Shown piece by piece: positions 36,173-45,267 of a DNA stretch of 64,000 nucleotides. Location: contig NZ_FOVZ01000001.1 in the NCBI RefSeq assembly GCF_900115295.1, positions 372,001-436,000 of the forward strand, in the 5' to 3' direction. This stretch comes from Sphingomonas sp. OK281 (GTDB taxonomy: Bacteria; Pseudomonadota; Alphaproteobacteria; Sphingomonadales; Sphingomonadaceae). Below the pieces are notes generated by a model. It was not told the DNA's origin, did not search any database, and was given only the letters and a program-made list of their open reading frames with translations. A program made the position numbers and the translations under genes. The stretch's first letter is position 1. Each line of letters starts with the position of its first letter.

Positions 36173-36189
36173 TCGGCTTTCAAAGCCGA
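36173..36189. other. Short perfect hairpin
   Basis: TCGGCTTT-C-AAAGCCGA is a perfect 8-1-8 palindrome between the operator and the next gene. It could be a terminator for the repressor gene or another protein site. Confidence 0.4.
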
Positions 36190-36260
36190 AGCAGGTAGAT
36201 AGCGCGTTCGATCAGGCAGCTGCCGGTCATCTCCTGCGATCAACACGTGGGAGATGCATC

Positions 36261-37598
36261 ATGGCAACGCAGCCACTTTTTCAGTCGTTCAACCCGCCCG
36301 TACTGTTCCCGGTGAAGCCGAACATCCGCGTGGCGTTCTCCGCCGGAGACGCCATCATTGCGATCCGCGGTGCGGTGGCAAAACTGCCGCCGGCGGTGCT
36401 TACGGCGACACTGGATGAGATCGCGATTCGAGAGGCGACGTCCGCGCTTATCGAAGGTGCGAGGGGCGTTCTGTCGGCGCCGATGTACCGCGCGTTTCTC
36501 AACTGGGGTGCCGCCGCCGCGGCGTTCGAGACCCATCGAGACGAAGAACTAAGCGATGGTCTTTGCGCGACTTGCATGGAAGCGTTGCGAGAGGTGTCGG
36601 CCTTGCCTGCGCGCAGCATCCAGGACGCCCTGTTCAAATCGTGGCTTCTAACCCTCGAGGTCTCTGACAGTCCCGCGTTCGGTCCGCTCCGCTTTAGACC
36701 GCAGGATTCCGGCTTCATTGTCAACTCCGTAGCCGAGGGCGTTGGCGGTGATTTTGGGGTCCTATCGCCGCTGGTCGCAAACCTCGAACGGTTGTCTATT
36801 CGGGCGGCCATGCTTGCGCCATCGGAGCACTTCTCGTTCACGGCGGAGGTCGGTTCGATGATCAGCGGGGCGTTTTTCGCAGCCGGGGAACGCCCGGATA
36901 TCGATGTCGATGAGGGGATGCCATCGGGCGCTGCATCGAGCACGATTGTGCCGCCATCAATGCACGAATGGTTAGAAGCTCGCGCTCGGATGGAGTTCAT
37001 CCAGGCTTCGGTTGATGGGCACTCTGGCACCCCTGAGCCGGAGATCAGCCGACTGTGCAGCAGCCTGGTCGAGGCGCAGATTGCGTTGCTGACCACATCC
37101 GCGCCAACGATGGCAGAGCTCGCATTCAAGCAGAAGTTCTACTTCGAGATCGACGCGCACGAGTTCGACGAGGAGTCGATCGGCGCCAGCATCACCGCGG
37201 ATGTAGACCGACTGATGTGCTGTGCACGGCATCCCGCCGGCGACGGAGAGATGGGTGCCAGTATCGGCCATCTTGGCGCTGATCCGCACACAGCGTGGCT
37301 AGCCGATCGCAATCGCGCGCAGGCCACGATCAATGCCGCTGACGAGACGCTCACAGACGAAGCCGCAGATGCCCTGAGCACTTACACGGTGGAACGGGAC
37401 CTCGAGATCTCCAAGACGCCTGCAACCACGCGAGATGGCGTCCTGGCGAAGCTCGCATTGATCGCGCAGATCAGCCTCGAGGGCTGGGAGCCGAACATGG
37501 ACTGGTGCGCATCGGCGCTGGTAGACGCTCAGCGCGTGGCAGGTGTTGGATCGCTCGCCGGCGCAGTCGAAGAACGCCACCGGGATATGGCGGCATGA
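36261..37598 (+). CDS. Unknown 445-residue protein in prophage cargo position
   Basis: No domain was recognised. The protein is soluble, helical and Ala-rich, with no signal peptide or membrane segment. It contains paired Cys (GLCATCMEAL, about residue 100, and LMCCARHP, about residue 318). GGGAG lies upstream of ATG 36261. Its stop overlaps the next gene's start (ATGA), so it works with a small Cys-rich partner. It lies immediately behind the repressor and a palindromic operator, the usual slot for genes expressed in the lysogen. A defence or host-control role is possible but purely positional inference. Confidence 0.7.
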   Translation: MATQPLFQSFNPPVLFPVKPNIRVAFSAGDAIIAIRGAVAKLPPAVLTATLDEIAIREATSALIEGARGVLSAPMYRAFLNWGAAAAAFETHRDEELSDGLCATCMEALREVSALPARSIQDALFKSWLLTLEVSDSPAFGPLRFRPQDSGFIVNSVAEGVGGDFGVLSPLVANLERLSIRAAMLAPSEHFSFTAEVGSMISGAFFAAGERPDIDVDEGMPSGAASSTIVPPSMHEWLEARARMEFIQASVDGHSGTPEPEISRLCSSLVEAQIALLTTSAPTMAELAFKQKFYFEIDAHEFDEESIGASITADVDRLMCCARHPAGDGEMGASIGHLGADPHTAWLADRNRAQATINAADETLTDEAADALSTYTVERDLEISKTPATTRDGVLAKLALIAQISLEGWEPNMDWCASALVDAQRVAGVGSLAGAVEERHRDMAA

Positions 37599-37894
37599 CC
37601 TGCGAGCGGACGTGCGCCAGTTGCGCCTGGTGGTCGAACGAGCAGCCCCCGCTTGCGACAGGATCCCGCCGCGCAGCAGGCGCGGACTCTGAGATCGGCA
37701 CCTGCACGATCGCTCCGCCCATCGTTGTCCTGCTGGCGGACATGCAAGGGAGCTACTTCCCCGAGACGCTGGCCTCGCGCGGCTGCGGCCGCTGGGCTCC
37801 GGGTCCGGGTGGTGGGCCTAACGACGGCGAGCGTTTAGGCCAGGGTGGGGACCTCGACGCTAACGTAACGCCATTCCGCAGGATCGCAGCGTGA
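37595..37894 (+). CDS. Small Cys-rich protein coupled to the 445-residue protein
   Basis: The 99-residue product starts MTCERTCASCAWW at an ATG overlapping the previous stop by ATGA. Further Cys residues (EIGTCTIAPP; RGCGRW) suggest a metal site. The C-terminal half is Gly-rich. No family was recognised. Coupling suggests a two-protein module. Confidence 0.6.
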   Translation: MTCERTCASCAWWSNEQPPLATGSRRAAGADSEIGTCTIAPPIVVLLADMQGSYFPETLASRGCGRWAPGPGGGPNDGERLGQGGDLDANVTPFRRIAA

Positions 37895-37938
37895 CCCTAC
37901 AGAACGCCCTCGGGGGACTGACTGCCTCGTTCGTCTCG

Positions 37939-38076
37939 TCAGGCCGCAGTAGCGACCATTGGGTTCGCGCCAGCATCATTGGCAGCGCTGGTGTGTCGGA
38001 TCGCCGCGGCTTCCGCCTGGACGGCAGCCGCCTGAGTTTTACGATATTGGAAGTAGAGAGCGATCAGGGAGAACAT
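37939..38076 (-). CDS. Possible 45-residue membrane-anchored peptide
   Basis: ATG 38076 is preceded by GAGG at five bases. The product MFSLIALYFQYRKTQAAAV... has a short hydrophobic start and an Ala-rich helical tail. It is below usual gene-calling size; the alternative is a spurious ORF. Confidence 0.3.
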   Translation of the reverse strand: MFSLIALYFQYRKTQAAAVQAEAAAIRHTSAANDAGANPMVATAA

Positions 38077-38201
38077 AGGAACCTCACGGACGTCGTTGCT
38101 GCACCACAGCATCAACCTGTCCTGTGGCCGGGGACCAACAGCCCCGCAATTGCGCTCTCTCCAAGCGTAATTGTCCGAAACGCAACCGCTCTTGACTGTA
38201 T

Positions 38202-38447
38202 CTACGCAGCTTTTGGAATGCGATCGATCAGGTCGGCCAATGTCTCGCCCTGGAAGCTGTGCGGGCGGACATGGCGATCTGGCAGAGATAACCGCAGGCC
38301 TCGCCGCTCGGAGGCCTTCATGTCGCGCAATCGAACGGCCAGCGCGAACAGCGAGCCCTCGAACAGAATCGTAGAAGACTGGTCGTCAGCTTGGTCGGCG
38401 GTTGGCATTCGTACCAACGTCGCCTGTTCTTTCCACGGCAAGTCCAT
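38202..38447 (-). CDS. Small hypothetical protein
   Basis: The 81-residue product (MDLPWKEQATLVRM..., with LRDMKASERRGLRLSLPDRH) starts at ATG 38447, nine bases after AAGGGG; an ATG at 38456 is too close to that site. It may be a regulator, but no domain is visible. It lies between cargo and integration genes. Confidence 0.45.
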   Translation of the reverse strand: MDLPWKEQATLVRMPTADQADDQSSTILFEGSLFALAVRLRDMKASERRGLRLSLPDRHVRPHSFQGETLADLIDRIPKAA

Positions 38448-38616
38448 CGGTCTCATCCCCTTGTGTGGGGATGGTGTAGCATCGATGGCGGCAGATCATA
38501 TTGATGTGCGGCAGTATGCGTCCGATCTGGATGCATCATCAGCGACCGGGGCGACCAGCTGTGAATGTCGCGGCAAGCCAGATCCTGTTCCGCTTACCGC
38601 GACACTGCATGTTCGG

Positions 38617-38805
38617 TTAGTCGGTCTCGCTCGTGCCGCTGCCGTCGTCGGTCGACTTCCATTTGCCCTCTGCAACCTTGTCGTCGTCGCCTTCGATCGC
38701 CTGCTCGTACGCCGCGCTTTCGTCCGCGATGCCGGCTTCGGCGCTCTTCTTGGCGGTGTCCTTGAAGTCAGCGGCGCTCGGGTCGGTCTGCTTGCCGTCG
38801 GTCAT
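38617..38805 (-). CDS. Small acidic hypothetical protein
   Basis: The 62-residue product starts at ATG 38805 behind AGGAG. It is very acidic and helical (SAADFKDTAKKSAEAGIADE; EGDDDKVAEGKW), like small soluble stress-type proteins. A long plus-strand frame over the same DNA is judged spurious because this gene has the better ribosome binding site and composition. Confidence 0.6.
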   Translation of the reverse strand: MTDGKQTDPSAADFKDTAKKSAEAGIADESAAYEQAIEGDDDKVAEGKWKSTDDGSGTSETD

Positions 38806-38903
38806 GGTCTGCTCCTCTTCTGGAACGGTTCGAACGCGCGACGACCATACGCGGGTTCCGGCCGGTCTTCCTATCCCACGTCGACATTCGGGAGCATCCA
38901 CTG

Positions 38904-39143
38904 ATGGGCCTCGCACTGGAGCGACTGCCTGACTGGCCGGTCGCAATGACCCGAGAGATGGCGCTCGCCTATACCGGCGTCGCTGACGCACAGCTGCGTG
39001 AATGGGAGCGTCGGGGCATTGTTCGTTTTTGCATGCGCGGGCCTCGTGGTGCCGCGATCGCCGCACGCTCGTCGCTCGACGCCGCAGTCCACAGCCTGTT
39101 CGCCGCGGCCGTCGACGATGGCACGATCGAGTTCGACGACTGA
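38904..39143 (+). CDS. Excisionase-like small DNA-binding protein
   Basis: The 79-residue protein contains MTREMALAYTGVADAQLREW then RRGIVRF, a short helix-turn-helix of the kind found in excisionases. GGGAG precedes ATG 38904. It overlaps the integrase start by one base (TGATG), the classical xis-int order. It probably directs excision. Confidence 0.65.
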   Translation: MGLALERLPDWPVAMTREMALAYTGVADAQLREWERRGIVRFCMRGPRGAAIAARSSLDAAVHSLFAAAVDDGTIEFDD

Positions 39144-40405
39144 TGGCGATCGCGCGACTGCCAGCATACGTGCGGCCGATGAAGCTCGCTGGCGACAAGA
39201 CCGGCTACTATTTCGAGTTGCCGGCTTGGGCGCGGCCAACAAAGGATCCGAAGACCGGCAAGCTGACACCGGCCATCCGTCATGGCCAGGCGTGTCCGGT
39301 TATCTCGACAGCGCTCGGTACCGACTTGGCGCAGGTCCACGCTAAGGGCACCGCGCTGAACGAAGCGCTGCGCGAGTGGCGAACCGGCGAGATGGGGCAG
39401 GGGCGTATCGCCGAGGGCAGCGTCGCCTGGCTGTTCCAATGGTACCGCGAGCAGGAGCGCTTCACCAAGAACAAGGCGAAGACGCGCAAGGACTACAAGG
39501 CGCTCATGGACATGCTGGTGGCGTTCGAGCCGAAGGCGGGGCAGCCGCCGCTCGGGAAGCGCATGGCCTCCAAGGTCGATGCGACGGTCGCGGACAAGCT
39601 GTACCAAAAGCTGAAGGAAAAGGGGGATCGGCAGGCGTCGTACGCCATGCAGGTCTGCCGGCTCGTCTGGACCTGGGCAGCACGTCACCACCGCGTCACC
39701 GGTGTGAAAGAGAACCCGTTCAAGGGCATGGGCCTGTCCAGCACGGCCGCTAAGGGCAATCGCGAGACTAGCAGGGCAGAGTACAACCTCTACCGCGAGA
39801 CAGCCCGTAAGCTGGGCTTCCAGTCGATGGCTACCGCCGCCGCGCTGTGCTTTGAATGCTGCCAGCGCGTCTGGGATGCGTTCGGCTTCGAGGATCCGGA
39901 TGGCAAGGAGCATCGCGGCATTGAGTGGGCGGGCTATCGGCCGGGTGAGGAGATCAGCCTAGTTCAGTCAAAGACCGGCAACCCGGTCACCTTGCCGCTC
40001 TCCATCACGGTGACGGGCGAGGACGGCAAACCTGAGACGGTGTCGCTCTATCCCGAACTGGAAGAAGAGCTGGCCCGATCGCGCGCGGTCGTTGCTGCCG
40101 ACGCCGAGGTGATCGTGCTCGAAGAGCGCAGCGGGCAGAAGTACCGGGAGCGGCGCATGTCGTCGGTGCATCGCAAGATCTGCGTTGAAGCCGGGCTACC
40201 CAAGGGTATGACGTTCACCGGATTTCGGCATGGAGGAATCACTGAGATCGGCGACGCTGGTGAAGACGACGTTAGGGCGGTGTCGGGCCACAAGACTTTG
40301 GCCGTCACCCGCATCTATAATAAAGCCAGCTCAGAAAAAGCGCGCCGGATCGGAACTGCCCGGCGCCAGCACATTGACGCCCTGGCAGGGCCCGGCCCAG
40401 ATTAA
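39143..40405 (+). CDS. Tyrosine-recombinase integrase
   Basis: The 420-residue protein has an N-terminal arm/core-binding region and a catalytic domain ending in the expected boxes: FTGFRHGGITEIGDAGED with Arg362, VSGHKTL, and TRIYNKAS with the nucleophile Tyr392. A first catalytic Arg is likely CQRVWD (about residue 240). It should integrate and excise the element. The start overlaps the excisionase stop. tRNA-Lys lies 1.4 kb downstream with its 3' end facing the gene, a likely attachment site. Confidence 0.9.
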   Translation: MAIARLPAYVRPMKLAGDKTGYYFELPAWARPTKDPKTGKLTPAIRHGQACPVISTALGTDLAQVHAKGTALNEALREWRTGEMGQGRIAEGSVAWLFQWYREQERFTKNKAKTRKDYKALMDMLVAFEPKAGQPPLGKRMASKVDATVADKLYQKLKEKGDRQASYAMQVCRLVWTWAARHHRVTGVKENPFKGMGLSSTAAKGNRETSRAEYNLYRETARKLGFQSMATAAALCFECCQRVWDAFGFEDPDGKEHRGIEWAGYRPGEEISLVQSKTGNPVTLPLSITVTGEDGKPETVSLYPELEEELARSRAVVAADAEVIVLEERSGQKYRERRMSSVHRKICVEAGLPKGMTFTGFRHGGITEIGDAGEDDVRAVSGHKTLAVTRIYNKASSEKARRIGTARRQHIDALAGPGPD

Positions 40406-40428
40406 CGGGCCGAGTACTGAGATACCTG

Positions 40429-40441
40429 CTTGCTAAGCAAG
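40429..40441. other. Short palindrome between convergent genes
   Basis: CTTGC-TAA-GCAAG lies between the integrase stop and the convergent small gene. It could be a weak bidirectional terminator or an arm-type recombinase site. Confidence 0.3.
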
Positions 40442-40648
40442 TTATCGGCTCTGCCGCCACGGGGGCGGAGGCGTGCCCCTGCAGGCCGACGGGCGCATCA
40501 GTCGTCCACGTCGTAGAATAAGGCGATCTAAGTACAGATGTTCGGCGGGATTTAAATCCCCACGGACCTCCTTACCAATCAAGGACTCAATTTCCTTATC
40601 GAGCGTTGAGTCGGTGGGTTCGAACTCCCTGACATTCATCTGAGTCAT
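40442..40648 (-). CDS. Small hypothetical protein
   Basis: From ATG 40648 (GAGG six bases upstream) the 68-residue product reads FEPTDSTLDKEIESLIGKEV, then NPAEHLYLDRLILRRGRLM. It is acidic then basic, with no known domain. It follows the GAF/membrane gene on the same strand by 39 bp and may be co-expressed with it. Confidence 0.5.
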   Translation of the reverse strand: MTQMNVREFEPTDSTLDKEIESLIGKEVRGDLNPAEHLYLDRLILRRGRLMRPSACRGTPPPPWRQSR

Positions 40649-40687
40649 AATAGCCTCACCTAGTTGAACCAAACCTGACTTCCAACC

Positions 40688-41662
40688 TCATATTACCGCC
40701 GGCCGAGCACCGCTCGCTCGGTTGGAGTTTCGTACCATGGCTATAGCGAGTGCGGCATAATCCGCGAGTGCTCGGATCGCTTCCTCAGGCTTTAATCCTG
40801 AGCTTTGGTCGTGGTTAAAATGCGCGACGCGGTCATTTGTTGCGGTGATGATCCCCCACGGTCGGTCAAGACCCTCGACGCTGATCGGAACGGCGACCAT
40901 CGACCGGTAGCGGTCATCATCGTATGGCCGGACTAGATGGGGAGGCTGAAAGATCGCACGGACCTGGCTTGAGGCCAAATCAGCTATAACCATTTCCTGC
41001 TGATTAGAGAATGCGACGCCAGCGACACCTACTCCCTCAGGCCAAATTCGGGCGGCGCTAATATCGCAAGGAATCGTGCGATCATGCGCGATCATGCGTA
41101 GTTCGTAGCGGCAGTCCCCGCTCACCTGATCGGCTCGAAAAAAGCAGACAGTCCATTGATCGCCAAGCGTGAAGCCGGCAGCTACCACAATCAGCCGAGC
41201 CGATAGGCGTAGCAGGGTTGCTACCAAAGCCGACTCATCGCCGGCCATCGCCACAGTGGCTTGTTCGATTACGTCCCGCATGACCTTGGTTGCTTGGTAC
41301 AGTGCGATCATGCGGTCAATGTCAGGCCATAGCTCGATTGTCTCGCGTACTTCGTCTTCGAGCTCCTGAGTTCGGGTGATAGCCTGTTGAGCTACCGCCA
41401 GTTCGGCTGACGAGTCCCGCTCTGTAATCACAGATACAATGGACGCGACAAGAACCACGATTGTCGCAGCTATTCCGATGAGTTGTGCCGTAGTCGGATG
41501 CCCGTCAGCGCTCCAAGACACGAACTGCATTGCGCCTGCAATCCCGGCAGCAAGCGCAAAAAAAACGCCTTTGTATAGGCGCGAAGCCAAATGAGCGGAC
41601 CGAGCTCGACTTACGAACGCAGCCGTTACTCGCTTTCGTAAATCTGCCGATGTGTCTGCCAT
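40688..41662 (-). CDS. Two-helix membrane protein with GAF-like sensor domain
   Basis: From ATG 41662 the 324-residue protein has two membrane helices (VFFALAAGIAGAMQFVSW and LIGIAATIVVLVASIVSVI), then a helical linker (AQQAITRTQELEDEVRETIE), then a GAF-like domain at about residues 140-310 containing YRSMVAVPISVEGLDRPWGI. It has no kinase, cyclase or output domain. Base composition is more AT-rich than flanking host genes. It lies between the integrase and tRNA-Lys, inside the likely element, so it is best seen as cargo. It may sense a ligand or membrane state; the response partner is unknown. Confidence 0.75.
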   Translation of the reverse strand: MADTSADLRKRVTAAFVSRARSAHLASRLYKGVFFALAAGIAGAMQFVSWSADGHPTTAQLIGIAATIVVLVASIVSVITERDSSAELAVAQQAITRTQELEDEVRETIELWPDIDRMIALYQATKVMRDVIEQATVAMAGDESALVATLLRLSARLIVVAAGFTLGDQWTVCFFRADQVSGDCRYELRMIAHDRTIPCDISAARIWPEGVGVAGVAFSNQQEMVIADLASSQVRAIFQPPHLVRPYDDDRYRSMVAVPISVEGLDRPWGIITATNDRVAHFNHDQSSGLKPEEAIRALADYAALAIAMVRNSNRASGARPAVI

Positions 41663-41812
41663 TCCCGCCCCCGACTTCAATCGTCGGCTGGACAGCAACA
41701 GGAGTCAACAAAATCCCATTTGCTCGAACTGTTTGTCGGAAGACCGTGTCGGAACATGTCGGGAGAACAGAGCTCCGCCACCAAGAAAATCGTTTGTTCT
41801 CATGGTGGTGGA

Positions 41813-41888
<76 letters not shown>

Positions 41889-42045
41889 ATTCCGGGGCAG
41901 TTTTGAGTGGCGCCCTGGTGTGGCGCCCCGCTGCTGGAGGCGCGCTGTTAGCAGACTCATCGGGACCCGCAACCCCCTTTTCGTCGATCCGAGTCCGTTT
42001 TGGTCGATCAACCCGCTTTTTCGCGAAATAAGTCGGTTTTTCGCC

Positions 42046-43152
42046 CTACCAGCCGACCGTCTTGCGGTTCTGGCGGTCGATCGACATCAGGATGCCGAGG
42101 CACAGCAGCACGGTCATCTGCGCCGAGCTGCCGAAGCTGACCAGCGGCAACGGGATGCCGACGACGGGGGCGAGGCCCATCACCATCATCAGGTTGATCG
42201 CAACGTAGAAGAAGATCGTCGTCGACAGCCCGGCGGCGGTCAGCCGGCCGAAGCGGGTCTGCGCGCGCTGGCCGACCTCGATGCCCCAGCGGATCACCAG
42301 GAGGAAGGCGAGGATCAGCAGGCAGCCGCCGACCAGGCCCCATTCCTCCGCCATCGTCGCGAAGACGAAGTCGGTATGGCCCTCGGGGAGGTAGTCGAGA
42401 TGGCTCTGCGTGCCCTGGAGGAAGCCCTTGCCCCAGATCCCGCCCGAGCCGATCGCGATCTTCGACTGGCTGATGTGATAGCCGGTGCCGAGCGGATCGC
42501 TCTCGGGATCGAGGAAGATCAGGATGCGGTTGCGCTGATAGTCGTGAAGCGCGAAGTTGATCGCGAGCGGGATCGCCACCGCGGCGGTGATCGCGCCGCC
42601 CGCGAACAGTCGCAGCGGGATGCCGGCGAGGAACATCACCGTCGCGCCGCCCGCGCAGATCATCAGCGCGGTGCCGAGATCGGGCTGCTTCATGACGATC
42701 GCTGCCGGGACGCCGATCAGCAGCGCGGCGGGCCATACCGCGCTGAACCGTCTTGTCTCGCCGGGCGGAAGCATGTCGTAGAATTTGGCGCAGGCGAGCA
42801 CGATCGCGGGCTTCATGAACTCGGAGGGCTGGAGGCGGATGAAGCCGAGGTCGAGCCAGCGCTGCGACCCGCCGGAGACCTTGCCGAGGATCTCGACCGC
42901 GACCAGCGACACGACGATCAGCGCATAGGCCGGCAGCGATCCCGCCTTCCACGTCCGCTCGGGGACATAGGAGAGGGCGATCGCACCGCCGAGCAGCACG
43001 AAGAACCGGATGCCCTGCGACAGCGCCCAGGGCTTGAGCGAGCCGCCGGCCGCGGAATACAGCACGACCTGGCCGAAACAGCCGATCGCGACCACCAACA
43101 GCAGGACGCGCCACGGTAGCTTGGCGAGCGGTTCGGGAACGATACGGTTCAT
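42046..43152 (-). CDS. rodA: Rod-shape-determining peptidoglycan polymerase RodA
   Basis: The 368-residue polytopic protein belongs to the SEDS family. Conserved pieces include KVSGGSQRWLDLGFIRLQPSEFMKPA, the KQPDLGTALM motif with the essential Asp, SQSKIAIGSGGIWGKGFLQG, LPEGHTDFVFATMAEEWG and VVGIPLPLVSFGSSA. It polymerises lipid II glycan strands with PBP2 for lateral wall growth. It follows mrdA by 42 bp and is the last gene of the mreB-mreC-mreD-mrdA-rodA cluster. Confidence 0.97.
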   Translation of the reverse strand: MNRIVPEPLAKLPWRVLLLVVAIGCFGQVVLYSAAGGSLKPWALSQGIRFFVLLGGAIALSYVPERTWKAGSLPAYALIVVSLVAVEILGKVSGGSQRWLDLGFIRLQPSEFMKPAIVLACAKFYDMLPPGETRRFSAVWPAALLIGVPAAIVMKQPDLGTALMICAGGATVMFLAGIPLRLFAGGAITAAVAIPLAINFALHDYQRNRILIFLDPESDPLGTGYHISQSKIAIGSGGIWGKGFLQGTQSHLDYLPEGHTDFVFATMAEEWGLVGGCLLILAFLLVIRWGIEVGQRAQTRFGRLTAAGLSTTIFFYVAINLMMVMGLAPVVGIPLPLVSFGSSAQMTVLLCLGILMSIDRQNRKTVGW

Positions 43153-43194
43153 GGACGGCGCTCGGTTGGGGTCATCGCTGACGCTTGCTCTCGG

Positions 43195-45267
43195 TCATGG
43201 CTGGCGGTCCCGCGAATCGTCTTCGGCGACGGTGTTGCCGGGGGTGGTGAGCGCTTCCTGCGTAGCGTTGGCCATGTCGGTCGCATTCTCGACCGCGGGG
43301 GCGTCGCTGGGGACGATCGCGTCGGTCTTGGTGGCGATCGCCGCGGGCGGTGCGGATTGCGCCTTGCGATAGGCGTCCGCGGTCGCTGCCATGCGCGTGC
43401 GGATGTCGCCGCCCCAGGTCGGTTCGACCTCGGCAAGCGACTTCAGCGCGCGCTCGCGGTCGAGCATATAGGTCATGATGTCTCGGCCGATCATCGGCGT
43501 GTCGAGATTGCGCACGGTGTGGCCGTTATGCTCGAGCACGACTGCAAGCGCATAGCGCGGGTTATCGGCGGGGGCGAAGCCGATGAAGAGCGCGTGATCG
43601 CGCATCTTGAACGGCAGCTGCCCGTTCTTGAGCACGCCCGAGCGCCGCTCCGCCATCGTGATGCGGCGGACCTGCGCGGTGCCGGTCTTGCCCGCGATCG
43701 CGACGCCGGGGATCAGCAGTTTCGCTGCGCCGCCGGTACCGCCCTGGTTGATCACGCCGAACATCGCGTCGCGCACGCGCGCGAGATGCTCGGAATCGAT
43801 TGCGAGCGCAGGGGAGTCGCGGTGGACGTGGCTCGCGAGAATGCTCGGCTGCAACGCGCGCCCTGAGGCGAGCCGCGCCGCCATCACCGCGAGTTGCAAC
43901 GGGTTCGCCAGCACATAGCCCTGGCCGATCGACGCGTTGAGTGAATCCGCGACGGTCCAGTCGTGCTTGTACTTCTTCAGCTTCCACGCCGGATCGGGCA
44001 CCGTGCCATAACGCTGCGTCGAGAAGGGCAGGTCGAATTTCTGGCCGAGGCCGAGCGTGCGCGCGATCGGCGCGATTGCGTTGTAGCCGACCCGCCGCGC
44101 CATCTCGTAGAAATAGATGTCGCAGCTCTGCATGATCGCGTTCTTGAGATCGAGCGGACCGTGGCCGCTCTTCTTATGGCAGTGGAACACGCTCGTCCCG
44201 AGCCGCATCGCGCCGGAACAGTTCACGCGGGTCATCGGATCGATGCCGGCGTTCATCAGCGCGAGGCCGTTCATCGGCTTGACGGTCGAGCCCGGCGGAT
44301 ACAGCCCCTGCGTGACCTTGTTCATCAGCGGTACGTGATCGTCGTCGCTCAGCATCTGCCATTCGAGATGGCTGATTCCGTCCGAAAAGCTGTTCGGATC
44401 ATAGGCCGGCATCGACACCATCGCGAGCATCTCGCCGGTGCGGGTGTCGAGCACGACGACCGATCCGGAATTGGTGCCGAGCCGCCTTGCCGCGTATTCC
44501 TGAAGCCCCGCGTCGATCGTCAGCCGTGCGGTCTTGCCGGGGACGTCGGGCTTGGTGGCGAGTTCGGCGACCAGCTTGCCGCGTGCGGTGACCTCGACGC
44601 GCTTGGCACCGGCGACGCCGCGGAGTTCGGCCTCGAGCATCTTCTCGAGCCCGTCCTTGCCGAGCTTGAAGCCGGGCGTGACGAGGAGCGGGTCGTGCGT
44701 CTTCTTGTATTGCTCCGCGTTGGGGACGCCGACATAGCCGGTCAGGTGCGCGACTGCGGCGCCCGCGGGATAGCTCCGCGCGAACCCGCGCGTCGGCGCG
44801 ACGCCGGGCAGTTCGGGCAGGCGGACGCTGACCGCGGCGAACCGCTCCCAATCGAGATTCTCCGCCACCTGGACCGGCTGGAACCCGGCGGCGTGTTCGA
44901 GATCGATCGCGATCCGCTCGACTTCCTCGGGCGGTAGCTGGAGGATGCGGCCGAGCAGTGGCAGCACGCGCTCCTTGTCGCGGAGGCGGTCGGGGATGAT
45001 GTCGACGCGGAAGTCGGTGCGGTTGTTGGCGATCGGCACGCCGTGGCGATCAACGATCCAGCCGCGGCGGGGCGGCAGCAGCGTCATGTTGACGCGGTTG
45101 CTTTCCGACAACATCGTGTAGCGCTCGTTCTGCGCGATCGACAGCCACGCCATCCGCCCGGCGAGCAGCAGCCCGACGCCGCCTTGCGCCGCGCCGAGCA
45201 TCCAAGCGCGCCGCGAGAAGCTGTACGCCTGCGACATCTCGGTGACGATCCGCGGGGTGTTCCTCAT
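43195..45267 (-). CDS. mrdA: Penicillin-binding protein 2 (elongation transpeptidase)
   Basis: The 690-residue protein has a membrane anchor near residues 24-45 (MLGAAQGGVGLLLAGRMAWL), a pedestal domain (PPRRGWIVDRHGVPIANN) and a transpeptidase domain with SxxK in YPPGSTVKPMNG, the motif region DSLNASIGQGYVL and KTG in IAGKTGTAQ. It cross-links peptidoglycan with RodA in the elongasome. Its ATG at 45267 overlaps the mreD stop (ATGA). A Pro/Ala-rich tail of about 60 residues extends beyond the catalytic domain. Confidence 0.97.
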   Translation of the reverse strand: MRNTPRIVTEMSQAYSFSRRAWMLGAAQGGVGLLLAGRMAWLSIAQNERYTMLSESNRVNMTLLPPRRGWIVDRHGVPIANNRTDFRVDIIPDRLRDKERVLPLLGRILQLPPEEVERIAIDLEHAAGFQPVQVAENLDWERFAAVSVRLPELPGVAPTRGFARSYPAGAAVAHLTGYVGVPNAEQYKKTHDPLLVTPGFKLGKDGLEKMLEAELRGVAGAKRVEVTARGKLVAELATKPDVPGKTARLTIDAGLQEYAARRLGTNSGSVVVLDTRTGEMLAMVSMPAYDPNSFSDGISHLEWQMLSDDDHVPLMNKVTQGLYPPGSTVKPMNGLALMNAGIDPMTRVNCSGAMRLGTSVFHCHKKSGHGPLDLKNAIMQSCDIYFYEMARRVGYNAIAPIARTLGLGQKFDLPFSTQRYGTVPDPAWKLKKYKHDWTVADSLNASIGQGYVLANPLQLAVMAARLASGRALQPSILASHVHRDSPALAIDSEHLARVRDAMFGVINQGGTGGAAKLLIPGVAIAGKTGTAQVRRITMAERRSGVLKNGQLPFKMRDHALFIGFAPADNPRYALAVVLEHNGHTVRNLDTPMIGRDIMTYMLDRERALKSLAEVEPTWGGDIRTRMAATADAYRKAQSAPPAAIATKTDAIVPSDAPAVENATDMANATQEALTTPGNTVAEDDSRDRQP

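Larger units (their letters stand above)
22720..41812. mobile_element. Mosaic integrated element: satellite-like replication module plus decayed prophage
   Basis: The stretch contains phage and integrative-element functions and interrupts an otherwise chromosomal gene order. Integration genes (excisionase-like, tyrosine recombinase) are at 38.9-40.4 kb near tRNA-Lys, whose 3' end faces inward, a common attachment target. The left boundary is uncertain: no copy of the tRNA 3' end was found by eye near 22.7-23.1 kb. Strand blocks suggest at least two origins: 23.1-28.5 kb (plus strand, own primase-helicase and iterons) and 28.5-41.7 kb (lambdoid-like, mostly minus strand with divergent repressor). 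No terminase large subunit, portal or capsid gene is visible. Confidence 0.75.

Noticed and set aside
37891..38904. 337-codon plus-strand frame beginning with a GTGA overlap
   Set aside because: Sequence is Arg/Ser/Val-rich without domains and runs antisense to small genes with better ribosome binding sites. Its first residues could still be a short real peptide.
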